Assembly (NCBI RefSeq): GCF_030297155.1
Contig: NZ_AP028068.1
Span: 434,001-498,000 of the forward strand
Reading direction: 5' to 3'
DNA length: 64,000 nucleotides
DNA from: Vibrio sp. FE10
Lineage (GTDB): Bacteria; Pseudomonadota; Gammaproteobacteria; Enterobacterales; Vibrionaceae
How positions within the stretch are numbered: position 1 is the stretch's first letter; every line of letters begins with the position of its first letter. Below, in pieces: positions 16,706 through 25,730 of this stretch. The notes below the pieces were generated by a model. It saw nothing but the letters and a program-made list of their open reading frames with translations. It did no database searches and was not told the DNA's origin. A program made the position numbers and the translations under genes.

Positions 16706-19088
16706 ATCACACGAGCATGCGATGACCCACGAAGAGATGGTTACCATTGCAAAACAAGACCTAAAAACTGGCGTAGGTAAAAGCGTTAAACACGACAGTG
16801 CAGCCAAGCAAGTAACGGGCGAAGCGGTATACATTGACGACCGCCTTGAGTTCCCAAATCAGCTGCATGTATACGCACGCCTGAGCACGCAAGCACACGC
16901 CAACATCACCAAGATAGATTTATCACCATGTTACGAATTCGAAGGCGTGGCGATTGCCATTCAAGCGAAAGATGTACCAGGTGAGCTAGATATCGGCGCC
17001 ATCCTACCGGGTGACCCACTGCTTGCAGACGGCAAAGTAGAATACTACGGCCAACCTGTGATTGCCGTGGCAGCCAACGATTTAGAAACTGCACGCAAAG
17101 CCGCACATGCAGCCATTATTGAATACGAAGAGCTACCCGCCATTCTTGATGTAAAAGAAGCGCTAGAGAAAGAGCACTTCGTAACAGAAAGTCACACTCA
17201 ACAACGTGGCGACTCGAAAGCTGCACTGGCAAAAGCAAAACACGTGATCTCTGGTGACCTAGAGATCGGCGGACAAGAGCACTTCTACCTAGAAACTCAA
17301 ATCAGTAGCGTGATGCCCACTGAAGATGGCGGCATGATCGTGTACACCTCGACACAAAACCCGACCGAAGTTCAAAAACTGGTTGCGGAAGTGATTGGCG
17401 TACCGATGCACAAAGTCGTGATTGATATGCGTCGTATGGGTGGTGGTTTCGGTGGTAAAGAGACTCAAGCGGCCTCTCCAGCATGTATGGCTGCGGTTAT
17501 TGCCCACCTTACAGGCCGACCGACCAAAATGCGTCTGCTGCGTAACGAAGACATGCAGCAAACCGGTAAACGCCACCCGTTCTACAATCAATATACGATC
17601 GGCTTTGACGACAATGGTGTGATTCAAGGTGCCGACATTACCGTTGCAGGTAACTGTGGTTACTCACCAGACTTATCAAGCTCAATCGTAGACCGCGCGA
17701 TGTTCCACTCAGACAACGCTTATTACCTAGGCGATGCAACAGTGGTCGGTCACCGATGCAAAACCAACACAGCATCGAACACCGCATATCGTGGCTTTGG
17801 TGGCCCGCAAGGCATGATGACAATCGAGCACATCATGGACGAGATTGCGCGTTACCTGAAAAAAGATCCTTTGGAAGTACGTAAGGCGAACTACTACGGC
17901 GAAGAAGGCCGTAACGTAACCCATTACTACCAAACCGTTGAAGACAACTTTTTACCTGAGATAACCGAACAGCTTGAACGCAGCAGTGACTATCACGCAC
18001 GTCGTAAAGACATCGCTGAGTTCAACAAGCAAAGCCCTATCTTGAAGAAAGGCCTTGCTATCACGCCAGTGAAATTCGGTATCTCGTTTACTGCGACTTT
18101 CTTGAACCAAGCAGGTGCGCTCATCCATATCTACACCGATGGCAGTATTCATTTGAATCACGGTGGTACGGAAATGGGGCAAGGCTTGAACATCAAAGTG
18201 GCACAAATCGTTGCACAGGAGTTCCAAGTCGATGTCGAACGTATCCAGATCACCGCTACAAACACAGACAAAGTTCCGAACACATCACCAACCGCAGCCT
18301 CATCGGGCGCCGACCTCAACGGTAAGGCCGCGCAAAACGCCGCAATAACCATTAAGCAGCGCCTGATCGACTTCGCTTCTTCGCACTTCAAAGTGTGGCC
18401 TGAAGAAGTGGTGTTTAAGAACGGCATAGTGCAGATTCGCGACGAGATCATGACCTTCAACTCATTTGTTGAGCTGGCATGGTTTAACCAAGTTTCGCTA
18501 TCGAGCACCGGCTTCTACCGTACTCCAAAGATCTATTACGATCACGAGAAAGCACGCGGTCGCCCGTTCTACTACTACGCGTATGGCGCTTCTTGTTCAG
18601 AGGTCATCATCGATACCCTAACTGGCGAAAACAAGATTCTTCGAGTCGATATTCTGCATGACGTGGGCGCTTCATTGAACCCAGCAATTGATATCGGCCA
18701 AGTCGAAGGTGGTTTTGTGCAAGGTGTCGGTTGGTTAACAACGGAGGAGTTGGTTTGGAACCAACAAGGCCGCTTAATGACCAATGGCCCGGCGAGTTAC
18801 AAGATCCCTGCGATTGCTGATATGCCGATTGATTTCAGAACGCACCTTTTGGAAAACCGCAGCAACCCAGAGGACACAGTATTCAACTCGAAAGCCGTGG
18901 GTGAACCCCCTTTCATGTTGGGTATGTCGGTATGGAGCGCACTGAAAGATGCGATTAGCTATGTCGCTGTCGATGGTGCGATTCCTAAGCTCAACACACC
19001 TGCAACGCCAGAACGCATTCTGATGGCGATACAGGAAGTCACTGAAACGGCTCCGACTTCGGTCGATGCACAATCAGAAACGGCTTAG
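16698..19088 (+). CDS. xdhB: Xanthine dehydrogenase molybdenum-binding large subunit
   Basis: 796 residues. Molybdopterin-binding motifs are visible: MGGGFGGKETQ, TAYRGFGGPQGM and HGGTEMGQGLNIK. The catalytic glutamate is Glu736 in VGEPPFMLG, as in xanthine oxidases. It hydroxylates hypoxanthine and xanthine to urate in the cytoplasm as part of an XdhAB heteromer that needs XdhC for cofactor maturation. The start overlaps the xdhA end. Length and motif set fit the two-subunit bacterial XdhAB type. Nothing is missing. Confidence 0.97.
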   Translation: MSKSHEHAMTHEEMVTIAKQDLKTGVGKSVKHDSAAKQVTGEAVYIDDRLEFPNQLHVYARLSTQAHANITKIDLSPCYEFEGVAIAIQAKDVPGELDIGAILPGDPLLADGKVEYYGQPVIAVAANDLETARKAAHAAIIEYEELPAILDVKEALEKEHFVTESHTQQRGDSKAALAKAKHVISGDLEIGGQEHFYLETQISSVMPTEDGGMIVYTSTQNPTEVQKLVAEVIGVPMHKVVIDMRRMGGGFGGKETQAASPACMAAVIAHLTGRPTKMRLLRNEDMQQTGKRHPFYNQYTIGFDDNGVIQGADITVAGNCGYSPDLSSSIVDRAMFHSDNAYYLGDATVVGHRCKTNTASNTAYRGFGGPQGMMTIEHIMDEIARYLKKDPLEVRKANYYGEEGRNVTHYYQTVEDNFLPEITEQLERSSDYHARRKDIAEFNKQSPILKKGLAITPVKFGISFTATFLNQAGALIHIYTDGSIHLNHGGTEMGQGLNIKVAQIVAQEFQVDVERIQITATNTDKVPNTSPTAASSGADLNGKAAQNAAITIKQRLIDFASSHFKVWPEEVVFKNGIVQIRDEIMTFNSFVELAWFNQVSLSSTGFYRTPKIYYDHEKARGRPFYYYAYGASCSEVIIDTLTGENKILRVDILHDVGASLNPAIDIGQVEGGFVQGVGWLTTEELVWNQQGRLMTNGPASYKIPAIADMPIDFRTHLLENRSNPEDTVFNSKAVGEPPFMLGMSVWSALKDAISYVAVDGAIPKLNTPATPERILMAIQEVTETAPTSVDAQSETA

Positions 19089-19135
19089 GGCGTAATGAAC
19101 AGCTAGGGAAGCATAAAAGGGATTTAGGAGGACAT

Positions 19136-20017
19136 ATGTTTAAGGATAATTGGATTCACGAACTGGCAAAACTGGAAGAGAACTACGAGCCATGTGTGAT
19201 GGTGACAGTGCTTGAAGACAAAGGCTCAGTGCCGCGTGATGCGGGCACCAAAATGCTTGTCACTCGTGACCGAATCATCGCTACGATTGGTGGTGGTCAC
19301 CTTGAACATGTGGCCACTAAAATGGCTCGCGAGATGCTGATTGCCAGCGAGAAATCACTCAAAGTGGAACGCTTCAACCTCGGTGCTCGCTTAGGCCAAT
19401 GTTGTGGCGGAATGGCAACATTAAGCTTTGAACCGATTGGCACTCAACAGAACCACCTTGTGCTGTTTGGCGCAGGCCACGTTGCCAAAGCGCTGCTGCA
19501 CATTGTGGCGACTCTGCCCTTCCGCGTGACCTGGATTGATGAACGTGAAGAAGTATTCCCTGAAGCGCTACCACACGGTGTGAAAAAGCTTGTCTCAGAC
19601 GATCCGGTCGGCGAAGTAAAACACATGCCGCCGAACAGTTATTACCTAGTGATGACGCACAACCACCAGCTCGATTTTGACCTAACTAAAGCCATTATCG
19701 ACCGTGAAGACAGCCGTTACTTTGGCATGATTGGATCACTCACTAAGCGCAAGAAGTTCGACTTCCGCTTAGAGCAACGCGGCTATAGCCAAGAACAAAT
19801 TGAAACCATGCTTTGCCCGATTGGTATAAGCGCGGTGAATGGTAAACATCCTGCAGAAATTGCGGTGTCGGTTGCGGGTGAACTGATCGCACACTATCAA
19901 GGCCAAGCGCTTGAACAAAAGCGCCCAACCAAACAATATCGAAATCAGGATTTGACCGATCAACACAGTCAACCAAGCGACGTAGGCGAACCACCATTGG
20001 AAGAGAAGATCGCCTAA
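19136..20017 (+). CDS. xdhC: Xanthine dehydrogenase accessory protein XdhC
   Basis: 293 residues. The N-terminal XdhC/CoxI domain shows EDKGSVPRDAGTKMLVT, GGGHLE and LGQCCGGMATLSFE. The C-terminal Rossmann domain begins near residue 108 with HLVLFGAGHVAKALLHIVATLP and includes RYFGMIGSLTKRKKF and NGKHPAEIAVSVAGELIA. XdhC binds molybdenum cofactor and delivers the sulfurated form to XdhB. It lies 47 bases after xdhB, with an AGGAGG site before the ATG, third gene of the operon. The tail after residue ~265 is low-complexity and hydrophilic. Confidence 0.95.
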   Translation: MFKDNWIHELAKLEENYEPCVMVTVLEDKGSVPRDAGTKMLVTRDRIIATIGGGHLEHVATKMAREMLIASEKSLKVERFNLGARLGQCCGGMATLSFEPIGTQQNHLVLFGAGHVAKALLHIVATLPFRVTWIDEREEVFPEALPHGVKKLVSDDPVGEVKHMPPNSYYLVMTHNHQLDFDLTKAIIDREDSRYFGMIGSLTKRKKFDFRLEQRGYSQEQIETMLCPIGISAVNGKHPAEIAVSVAGELIAHYQGQALEQKRPTKQYRNQDLTDQHSQPSDVGEPPLEEKIA

Positions 20018-20076
20018 CAAAAGTCGCAAAGCTTCAGTGGCCATCAAGTCGCTGAAGTCATTAAAAGGAAGTAAAC

Positions 20077-21411
20077 ATGACAACGCAACGCAAAGCTTAT
20101 CGCGCCAGTATTTTACACAGCGTAGCCGACCCAAAAGACGTCGGTATCGATGAGTCTTACGACTATTTTGAAGACGGTGTTTTAGTGGTTGAGAACGGCC
20201 ATGTCGTCGACCTAGGGCATGCCGACGAGGTATTAGCTCGCCAACCTAAAACACTCGAAGTAAAAGAATACAAAGACAAGCTGATCACCTCTGGCTTTAT
20301 TGATACGCACATCCACTACCCTCAAACAGGGATGATCGCGTCTTACGGTGAGCAGCTTCTTGATTGGTTAGAAAACTACACCTTCCCAGAAGAAAAACGC
20401 TTCAAAAACCCAGTCTACGCACACAAAGTGGCGAAGCTATTCCTAGATGAATTAGCAAGCAACGGCACCACCACGGCACTGGTATTCGGTACCGTACACA
20501 AAGAGTCCGTCAACGTATTCTTTGAAGAAGCTGAGAAGCGTAACCTACGCATGATCGCGGGTAAGGTACTGATGGATCGCAATGCGCCAGACTACCTGAC
20601 TGACACACCAGAATCGGGCTATGCCGACTCAAAAGAGCTGATCGAAAAGTGGCACAAACGTGGTCGTCTGCACTATGCCGTAACACCTCGCTTCGCGCCA
20701 ACCAGCACACCAGAACAACTCGAAACAGTAGGTAAGCTGCTAGAAGAATATCCAGATGTGTACATGCACACGCACCTTTCTGAAAACAAGAAAGAGATCG
20801 ACTGGGTATTAGAACTGTTCCCAGAACGCGACAGCTATTTGGATGTATATGACCACTACGGTCTGTTGCACAAACGTTCGGTATTCGCTCACGGTATCCA
20901 CTTATCAGATTGCGAATGTAAACGCCTCGCGGATACCGATTCTGCAATTGCCTTCTGCCCAACTTCGAATCTGTTCTTAGGCTCTGGCCTGTTCAAACTA
21001 CCAAAAATGGAAGAACACGGCATTCGTGTCGGTATGGGAACTGATGTGGGCGCAGGCACCAGCTTTTCAATTCTGCAAACCATGAGCGAAGCCTACAAAA
21101 TCATGCAGCTTCAACAAGAGAAACTGCACCCAGTTAAATCGCTATTCTTAGCAACATTAGGTGGTGCTCGCTCGCTGCATCTAGAAGACAAGATCGGTAA
21201 CTTGGAAGTAGGTAAAGAAGCAGATTTCGTGGTGCTAGATCTGCACGCCACACAACTGATGCGCTTTAGAATGGAACAAGCCACCAAGCTTGAAGAGAAG
21301 CTATTTGTATTAATGAGCTTAGGTGACGACAGAACCGTCAGCGAGACTTACATCTACGGCGAAAAAGCCTACGATGTGAACTTCAAAGATTACAAGAAGC
21401 TCGTTAGCTAG
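20077..21411 (+). CDS. guaD: Guanine deaminase
   Basis: 444-residue amidohydrolase-superfamily enzyme that deaminates guanine to xanthine, the substrate of XdhAB encoded just upstream. Zinc-site motifs: SGFIDTHIHYPQ (His pair), MHTHLSENKKEI (His and Glu), FAHGIHLSDCE (His) and MGTDVGAGTSFSI (Asp). The substrate-binding CPTSNLFLGSGLFKL segment is typical of GuaD. An AAAAGGAAG site precedes the ATG. Last gene of the xdhABC-guaD operon, closed by a strong terminator. Confidence 0.96.
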   Translation: MTTQRKAYRASILHSVADPKDVGIDESYDYFEDGVLVVENGHVVDLGHADEVLARQPKTLEVKEYKDKLITSGFIDTHIHYPQTGMIASYGEQLLDWLENYTFPEEKRFKNPVYAHKVAKLFLDELASNGTTTALVFGTVHKESVNVFFEEAEKRNLRMIAGKVLMDRNAPDYLTDTPESGYADSKELIEKWHKRGRLHYAVTPRFAPTSTPEQLETVGKLLEEYPDVYMHTHLSENKKEIDWVLELFPERDSYLDVYDHYGLLHKRSVFAHGIHLSDCECKRLADTDSAIAFCPTSNLFLGSGLFKLPKMEEHGIRVGMGTDVGAGTSFSILQTMSEAYKIMQLQQEKLHPVKSLFLATLGGARSLHLEDKIGNLEVGKEADFVVLDLHATQLMRFRMEQATKLEEKLFVLMSLGDDRTVSETYIYGEKAYDVNFKDYKKLVS

Positions 21412-21489
21412 GCTTAAAACCGAGTAACAATCGCTAGACAGCGACAGCCGTCGTTAATTAAAAATCCGTCCAGATTTATCTAGCCTTTA

Positions 21490-21521
21490 AAGACCAGTTG
21501 CTGATGCCACTGGTCTTTTTT
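21490..21521 (+). terminator. Rho-independent terminator of the xdh-guaD operon
   Basis: AAGACCAGT / ACTGGTCTT 9-bp stem followed by a T run, 79 bases after guaD. Confidence 0.85.
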
Positions 21522-21697
21522 GTGCTTCATTCAAAGAAATATAAATTAACCGCTCACAGACAACGATCTTCGGTGACGCCAAGTCATTATATTGATAGGT
21601 TAATGTTTATACATATCGACTTCATACTTCGTTTGGCGTATCTCTAAAACATTCGTTTCGTAGCTAAATGGAAGCACTCAATCTAGAAAGGAATTCT

Positions 21698-22579
21698 ATG
21701 TTCGAACAGGTCGTCAGCATTCTGTTTCCCGTTTTTGCTTTAGCCAGTGCTGGCTTTGCGGTCGGTCGTTGGCTCAAGCCCGATTTCAAACCGATCAATC
21801 GCATCAACATGGATGTTTGTATTCCTGCGTTGGTGTTTGCATCGCTGACCACCATGCCCCTCGACACTGAACAACTGCCACTTATCTCTGCGTCTTTGGT
21901 CGCGGTGTTGGTGCCAGCACTGTTGATGATTCCGATCTGTAAGATTTTTAAGCTCAATTTCAAAGCCTGGGCGCCGCCACACATGTTTCGCAACAGTGGC
22001 AACCTCGCGATTCCCCTATTCACCTATACCTTTGGCGAGAGCGCATTAGCCCCTGCGGTATTACTGTTTGTGGTGTCGGCGTGTGTCCATATCAGTGTCG
22101 GTTTGGCGCTACTAAGCGAAGGTAATCCGATCAAACAGATCCTCAAAATGCCGATATTCTTAGCCGCCGCATTAGCGATGACGCTCAACTTATCTGGCAT
22201 TGCAGTGTGGAATCCAATCTACGAAGCCACATCGCTGCTTGGCCAAGCCGCCGTGCCTATCATGCTGTTGTCGCTGGGTTCGCAAATGGTCAACTTGAGG
22301 CTGAGCGGATTAAAGGTCGGTTTGTTGTGCACGGCTCAATCGCTGTTTACTGGCGCCATCGCCTTTACCATCATCTACTTCTTTATCCCACTGCCTACGC
22401 TGCACCTACAAATGATGGTGTTGTTCACCATGCTGCCACCCGCAGTAATGAACTACCTGTTCGCAGAAAGGTTCAATGTAGAGCCACCTAAGGTCGCGTC
22501 TATGGTGTTGTTCGGCAACTTTCTGAGCGTAGTTACCTTGCCTATTTTGCTGTCGTTCGCGCTGTCTTTGTCACCTTAA
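21698..22579 (+). CDS. AEC (auxin efflux carrier) family transporter
   Basis: 293 residues from the ATG at 21698, which has an AAAGGAA site; an upstream ATG at 21668 has none. About ten hydrophobic segments in two inverted halves. The N-terminal MFEQVVSILFPVFALASAGFAVGRW and the APPHMFRNSGNLAIPLFTYTFGE segment with its helix-breaking Asn-Pro region are typical of the PIN/AEC fold. Members move malate or other organic anions; the substrate here is unknown. A purine-pathway metabolite is possible because guaD lies upstream, but a terminator separates them. Confidence 0.86.
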   Translation: MFEQVVSILFPVFALASAGFAVGRWLKPDFKPINRINMDVCIPALVFASLTTMPLDTEQLPLISASLVAVLVPALLMIPICKIFKLNFKAWAPPHMFRNSGNLAIPLFTYTFGESALAPAVLLFVVSACVHISVGLALLSEGNPIKQILKMPIFLAAALAMTLNLSGIAVWNPIYEATSLLGQAAVPIMLLSLGSQMVNLRLSGLKVGLLCTAQSLFTGAIAFTIIYFFIPLPTLHLQMMVLFTMLPPAVMNYLFAERFNVEPPKVASMVLFGNFLSVVTLPILLSFALSLSP

Positions 22580-22629
22580 AGAATCGCGAACCCTCAGGTT
22601 TAGGGCCTTGAAAACTTAGCCAATAAATA

Positions 22630-22668
22630 AAAAGGGAGCGCAACTTAGCAAAGTTGACGCTCCCTTTT
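22630..22668. terminator. Bidirectional terminator
   Basis: AAAAGGGAGCG...CGCTCCCTTTT with an inner AACTT/AAGTT stem, between the convergent AEC and carboxymuconolactone decarboxylase genes. T tract on both strands. Confidence 0.82.
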
Positions 22669-22690
22669 CAGACTATATTTTCTATTTATC

Positions 22691-23071
22691 TTAAGCTGTG
22701 TTTCTCTCAGCAAGCACCTCTTTAAATGCGAACATGCCATTCAGTGCCGAAGGGAATCCCGCATACACCGACATCTGCAGTATCACTTCTTTAATCTCTT
22801 CCTCGCTGCAGCCGACATTAAGCGCTGCATTCAAATGCACCTTAAGCTGAGGCGTACAATTGCCGAGCGCAGTGAGAGCTGCCACGGTCGCAATCTCTCG
22901 TGATTTCAAATCCAAACCGGGGCGCGAGTAGATGTCACCGAAGGGATATTCGATAATATATTTGGCAAGATCAGGGCAGATATCTTGCAGGCTGTCGATA
23001 ACCTTTTGCCCTGTTTCTCCGTCGATGTAATTAAGTCTTTCTAAGCCAGTTTCAAAACGTGATTGATTCAT
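22691..23071 (-). CDS. Carboxymuconolactone decarboxylase family protein
   Basis: 126 residues, CMD/AhpD-like helical fold (GLDLKSREIATVAALTALGNCTPQLKVHLNAALNVGCSEEEIKEVILQMSVYAGFPSALNGMFAF). The usual AhpD CxxC pair is not present: the only cysteines are in ICPDLA, GNCTP and GCSEEE. That argues against a peroxidase-type disulfide and leaves the reaction open. The gene is read from a classic MerR-type promoter that overlaps the end of the MerR gene, so it is very probably the MerR target. Confidence 0.88.
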   Translation of the reverse strand: MNQSRFETGLERLNYIDGETGQKVIDSLQDICPDLAKYIIEYPFGDIYSRPGLDLKSREIATVAALTALGNCTPQLKVHLNAALNVGCSEEEIKEVILQMSVYAGFPSALNGMFAFKEVLAERNTA

Positions 23072-23104
23072 GGAAATGTTCCTGTTTTTTGGGATTACAG
23101 GAAC

Positions 23105-23135
23105 ACCTTACAAGTTAGAGTAGACTCTAAGTCAA
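23105..23135 (-). promoter_or_regulatory. MerR-type promoter for the CMD gene
   Basis: On the minus strand: -35 TTGACT (23135-23130), a 19-base spacer holding the palindrome TTAGAGT-CT-ACTCTAA (23130-23115, sharing one base with the -35), and -10 TAAGGT (23110-23105). The overlong spacer with a central dyad is the hallmark of MerR-activated promoters. The -35 overlaps the merR stop codon. Confidence 0.85.
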
Positions 23136-23488
23136 CGGACTTTTCCATCTCGATACAAACTAATTTTTGCCTCTAGCGCAGCCAGATGCTTTTGTTGTTC
23201 TTCAATATGGGAACGCAAATTCTGTTGATGTTGTTCAAGCAACACTTGGCGCTGAGAAGTCGATTCTGGCCCTAACTCCCTTAGCTTTGCGTATTCCAGA
23301 ATTTCATCCAGTGGCATCGCAGTGTCTTTCAACCGCTTCACAAACTCAATCCAGGTAACGTCCTTCGATGTATAGACTCGATGACCGCTACTATTCCGCT
23401 GAACATTTTTCAACAAGCCGATTTTTTCATAGTAGCGAAGCGTATGGGCAGACAAACCCACCAACCGAGAAAACTCACTCACATTCAT
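23132..23488 (-). CDS. MerR family transcriptional regulator
   Basis: 118 residues: N-terminal MerR helix-turn-helix (MNVSEFSRLVGLSAHTLRYYEKIGLL) with the following wing (NSSGHRVYTSKDVTWIEFVKRL), then a long coiled-coil dimerisation helix (RQVLLEQHQQNLRSHIEEQQKHLAALEAKI). There is no cysteine in the effector region, so it is not a metal sensor of the MerR/CueR type; it resembles the AdhR/NmlR-like group. It lies directly upstream of the CMD gene and its binding dyad is visible in the 60 bases between them. Confidence 0.93.
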   Translation of the reverse strand: MNVSEFSRLVGLSAHTLRYYEKIGLLKNVQRNSSGHRVYTSKDVTWIEFVKRLKDTAMPLDEILEYAKLRELGPESTSQRQVLLEQHQQNLRSHIEEQQKHLAALEAKISLYRDGKVR

Positions 23489-23538
23489 TACTTCACCTTT
23501 TCTGTTTGGATATACGTACTAAGAACTAAGAACTCAAG

Positions 23539-24192
23539 TTACGCGCATTTATCTAATTTGAGCTCTGCGGTGACTTTCGTCAAACGCAACGCAATCGCAA
23601 AACACACTAAGTAAGGACTCACATACCAGAAGATGCTTTCTAGTGGCTGCTTCACCTGCGCTTCTCTGGTTTTTATATATTGGTTTTTCTGCTTCTCATA
23701 CTGACTCAGCATGCCACTCACCCACACGGCATCACTTTCCACCAGCGATACGCTAGGCGCAGGAACCGTAAAATCAGCGGCGTTCGGTAGCAAGGTGAAA
23801 TCAACATCTTTGAATGTGATAGCTGTATCCAAATACCACAAACACGCCTCATGGTGCTGGCCATGAGTGTCTAAAGACGGCTGACCTGTGCAGATGTCGC
23901 TTCTTAATTTATCCAAAGAGAACTGCTGAATCGACTCTAAAATAGTGACTGCTCTGGTTTGTTCCGTCTCGACCCAATCACCGGCCACCGACGCGCGAAT
24001 TTCAGACACCGCACCCAGCATGCCGATACCCGCCAACAGCGGCCATAAATAATCCATAAGCTTCCATTTGCGTCGGCTCAAGTTGAACCCACACCAAATT
24101 GGAATATGTAAGATGAGCGTTAGCCCTAGTGATAGCAAAACGAAATTCAAGGAGCTAGAGAGCATGAGTTCGCTATCGAAGAAGTTCTTCAT
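23539..24192 (-). CDS. Hypothetical membrane protein, 217 residues
   Basis: Not recognised. Two hydrophobic segments near the N terminus (FVLLSLGLTLILHIPIWCGF and LMDYLWPLLAGIGMLGAVSEI), a large middle domain of ~120 residues with two cysteines (DICTGQP, EACLWYLD) that could form a disulfide in the periplasm, and a C-terminal hydrophobic segment (FWYVSPYLVCFAIALRL). Topology is therefore two N-terminal helices, an exported domain and one C-terminal helix. No linked gene suggests a role. Confidence 0.65.
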   Translation of the reverse strand: MKNFFDSELMLSSSLNFVLLSLGLTLILHIPIWCGFNLSRRKWKLMDYLWPLLAGIGMLGAVSEIRASVAGDWVETEQTRAVTILESIQQFSLDKLRSDICTGQPSLDTHGQHHEACLWYLDTAITFKDVDFTLLPNAADFTVPAPSVSLVESDAVWVSGMLSQYEKQKNQYIKTREAQVKQPLESIFWYVSPYLVCFAIALRLTKVTAELKLDKCA

Positions 24193-24343
24193 AATGAGAG
24201 ACTTGCCTGTATAACAAAGAGAAATTTGATACTAGGTTCGATATTAGAAAAGAGTGTAAGGGGAAAGTAAAAACAGCACCAACAATTTGCGTTAGCGCTG
24301 TTTATTTGAGCACATAGCAACCGAGACAAAGCTTACTTTGGAA

Positions 24344-24847
24344 TTATTCGATAGTACTGAAATCTAGATTTCTAGGGACAGCAACACTAACAACCTGAGT
24401 TCCTGCGATTAAATCATGTAGGCAACGCTTGTCTTTGCGCAAAACAAACAGACAATCTAGCGTCGTTATAAAATGACCAATTACAGGTATGTACGTAGCG
24501 ATTGTCATCGGCATCATTCGTTTGCCTACTATATTTAATAACCCTATTTGTTTACCTTCCATATCAACAATCGCAATTTCCATTACATTTTTACCGATCG
24601 TTTGTCCCTTCTTATGCAGCAAATATCCGTGTAACAAAAAGAACACCAACCAACCGTAAGCTGAGACTACAAGTAGTTCTGTCATATCAATTTCCCCTGT
24701 ATCGAATATTTTTTGAAAATAATCGGTATAGAGAAAGATTGGCGTCATCATAGCTATACCAATCAGGCCATCAATCAAACTTGCCCCTACTCGAGACCAT
24801 CGAGACGCGAGTACAATTGTAGGGGTGTTTTCTATTACTTCAGACAT
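24344..24847 (-). CDS. RDD family membrane protein
   Basis: 167 residues from the ATG at 24847 (MSEVIEN), preceded by AGGAAAGGA; an in-frame start 18 bases upstream lacks a site. Typical RDD layout: the arginine and aspartate-containing ASRWSRVGASLIDGLIGIAMM at the first helix, a second hydrophobic helix (LLVVSAYGWLVFFLLHGYLL), the KKGQTIGKNVMEIAIVDMEGK loop, a third helix and DKRCLHDLIAGTQVV at the C terminus. The RDD family is of unknown or varied function (some are Na+/H+ antiporters). Confidence 0.9.
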   Translation of the reverse strand: MSEVIENTPTIVLASRWSRVGASLIDGLIGIAMMTPIFLYTDYFQKIFDTGEIDMTELLVVSAYGWLVFFLLHGYLLHKKGQTIGKNVMEIAIVDMEGKQIGLLNIVGKRMMPMTIATYIPVIGHFITTLDCLFVLRKDKRCLHDLIAGTQVVSVAVPRNLDFSTIE

Positions 24848-24879
24848 GTCCTTTCCTAACGTCAAAGTACCTATAAATT

Positions 24880-24910
24880 AAAAAACGTCAGAAACTCGAA
24901 GCTCTGACGT
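24880..24910 (-). terminator. Rho-independent terminator after the DUF2846-like lipoprotein gene
   Basis: Minus strand: ACGTCAGA, an 11-base loop, TCTGACGT, then TTTTTT. It lies 23 bases past the lipoprotein stop codon and upstream of the RDD gene. Confidence 0.85.
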
Positions 24911-24932
24911 CATCTTGAATTAGATTGAATCA

Positions 24933-25397
24933 CTATATAGAAGGGCAGTTACCGCTTTCAGCCATTGCGACTTTACGTACTTCAGCTTTCCCTACTTCTT
25001 CATCGACTAACTCAACACCTGCACCACCGACAAAAACGCCCATTTTGATGTATTGGTTAACGAAGTAATTCCGACCTTCAGCAGTAAAAAGGGAGACGTG
25101 ATTTTCAGAAAATTCAGATTCCGTACTGACGACATGCTCTTCGTTTCCTTTGACCTCGTGATAAAAGAACACACCAGGAGCCGTTTCACCTACGCATTCT
25201 CCATCAACATATACGTACTTTTTGAGCGCGCCACCGACAAAAGTATCTTCACGATAGATATAGATGCCTGTATTACCTTCTTTAGGAGCAGGGAACGTTT
25301 TCGCTTGATCAGAAACTGAAGAATCGACTGTTGGCACAGAAGCACACCCAGATAATGCGAGAAGAAGAGCAGAGCAAAGAAATACCTTATTTTTCAT
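24933..25397 (-). CDS. Lipoprotein, DUF2846-like
   Basis: 154 residues. Signal peptide with a clear lipobox (MKNKVFLCSALLLALSGCAS; Cys18), and Ala after the Cys predicts outer-membrane sorting. The body starts with GNTGIYIYREDTFVGGALKKYVYVDG and GETAPGVFFYHEV, a small beta-rich domain that resembles the DUF2846 family. Function unknown. Monocistronic between its own terminator and a gene-free AT-rich stretch. Confidence 0.82.
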   Translation of the reverse strand: MKNKVFLCSALLLALSGCASVPTVDSSVSDQAKTFPAPKEGNTGIYIYREDTFVGGALKKYVYVDGECVGETAPGVFFYHEVKGNEEHVVSTESEFSENHVSLFTAEGRNYFVNQYIKMGVFVGGAGVELVDEEVGKAEVRKVAMAESGNCPSI

Positions 25398-25730
25398 GTA
25401 ATAACCTAGACTTTATAAAAATGCGAGAAACATAACATATGCAAATGATTTAATTTTAAATACCCATGCATATATGTGAGCCACATTGCATAATGAGTAG
25501 TTAAAATTCAGAAAAGTAGATGAATCGAACTAAACCATTGTTCTGTATAAACTTAATCACTCACGTGCAATTTTAATCAAATGGTTAGAGGATCTATTTT
25601 ATGCAATCACTTCTAATGAACAGGAGATGTTCCGAGGTAAAAGCCTTTAGATAGTGAGAACTAGAAAACGTACGTCTAGTGGTTTAACTAGGTTTTATAG
25701 ATTGGAGACAAAGGGGGTAAGGAATGCTGA
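25398..25730. other. Gene-free AT-rich stretch
   Basis: 333 bases. I see no ORF, repeat or clear regulatory signal apart from what must be the lipoprotein promoter on the minus strand. Confidence 0.6.

Noticed and set aside
20510-20962. 150-residue ORF opposite guaD
   Set aside because: Shadow frame inside a full-length, motif-complete guanine deaminase.
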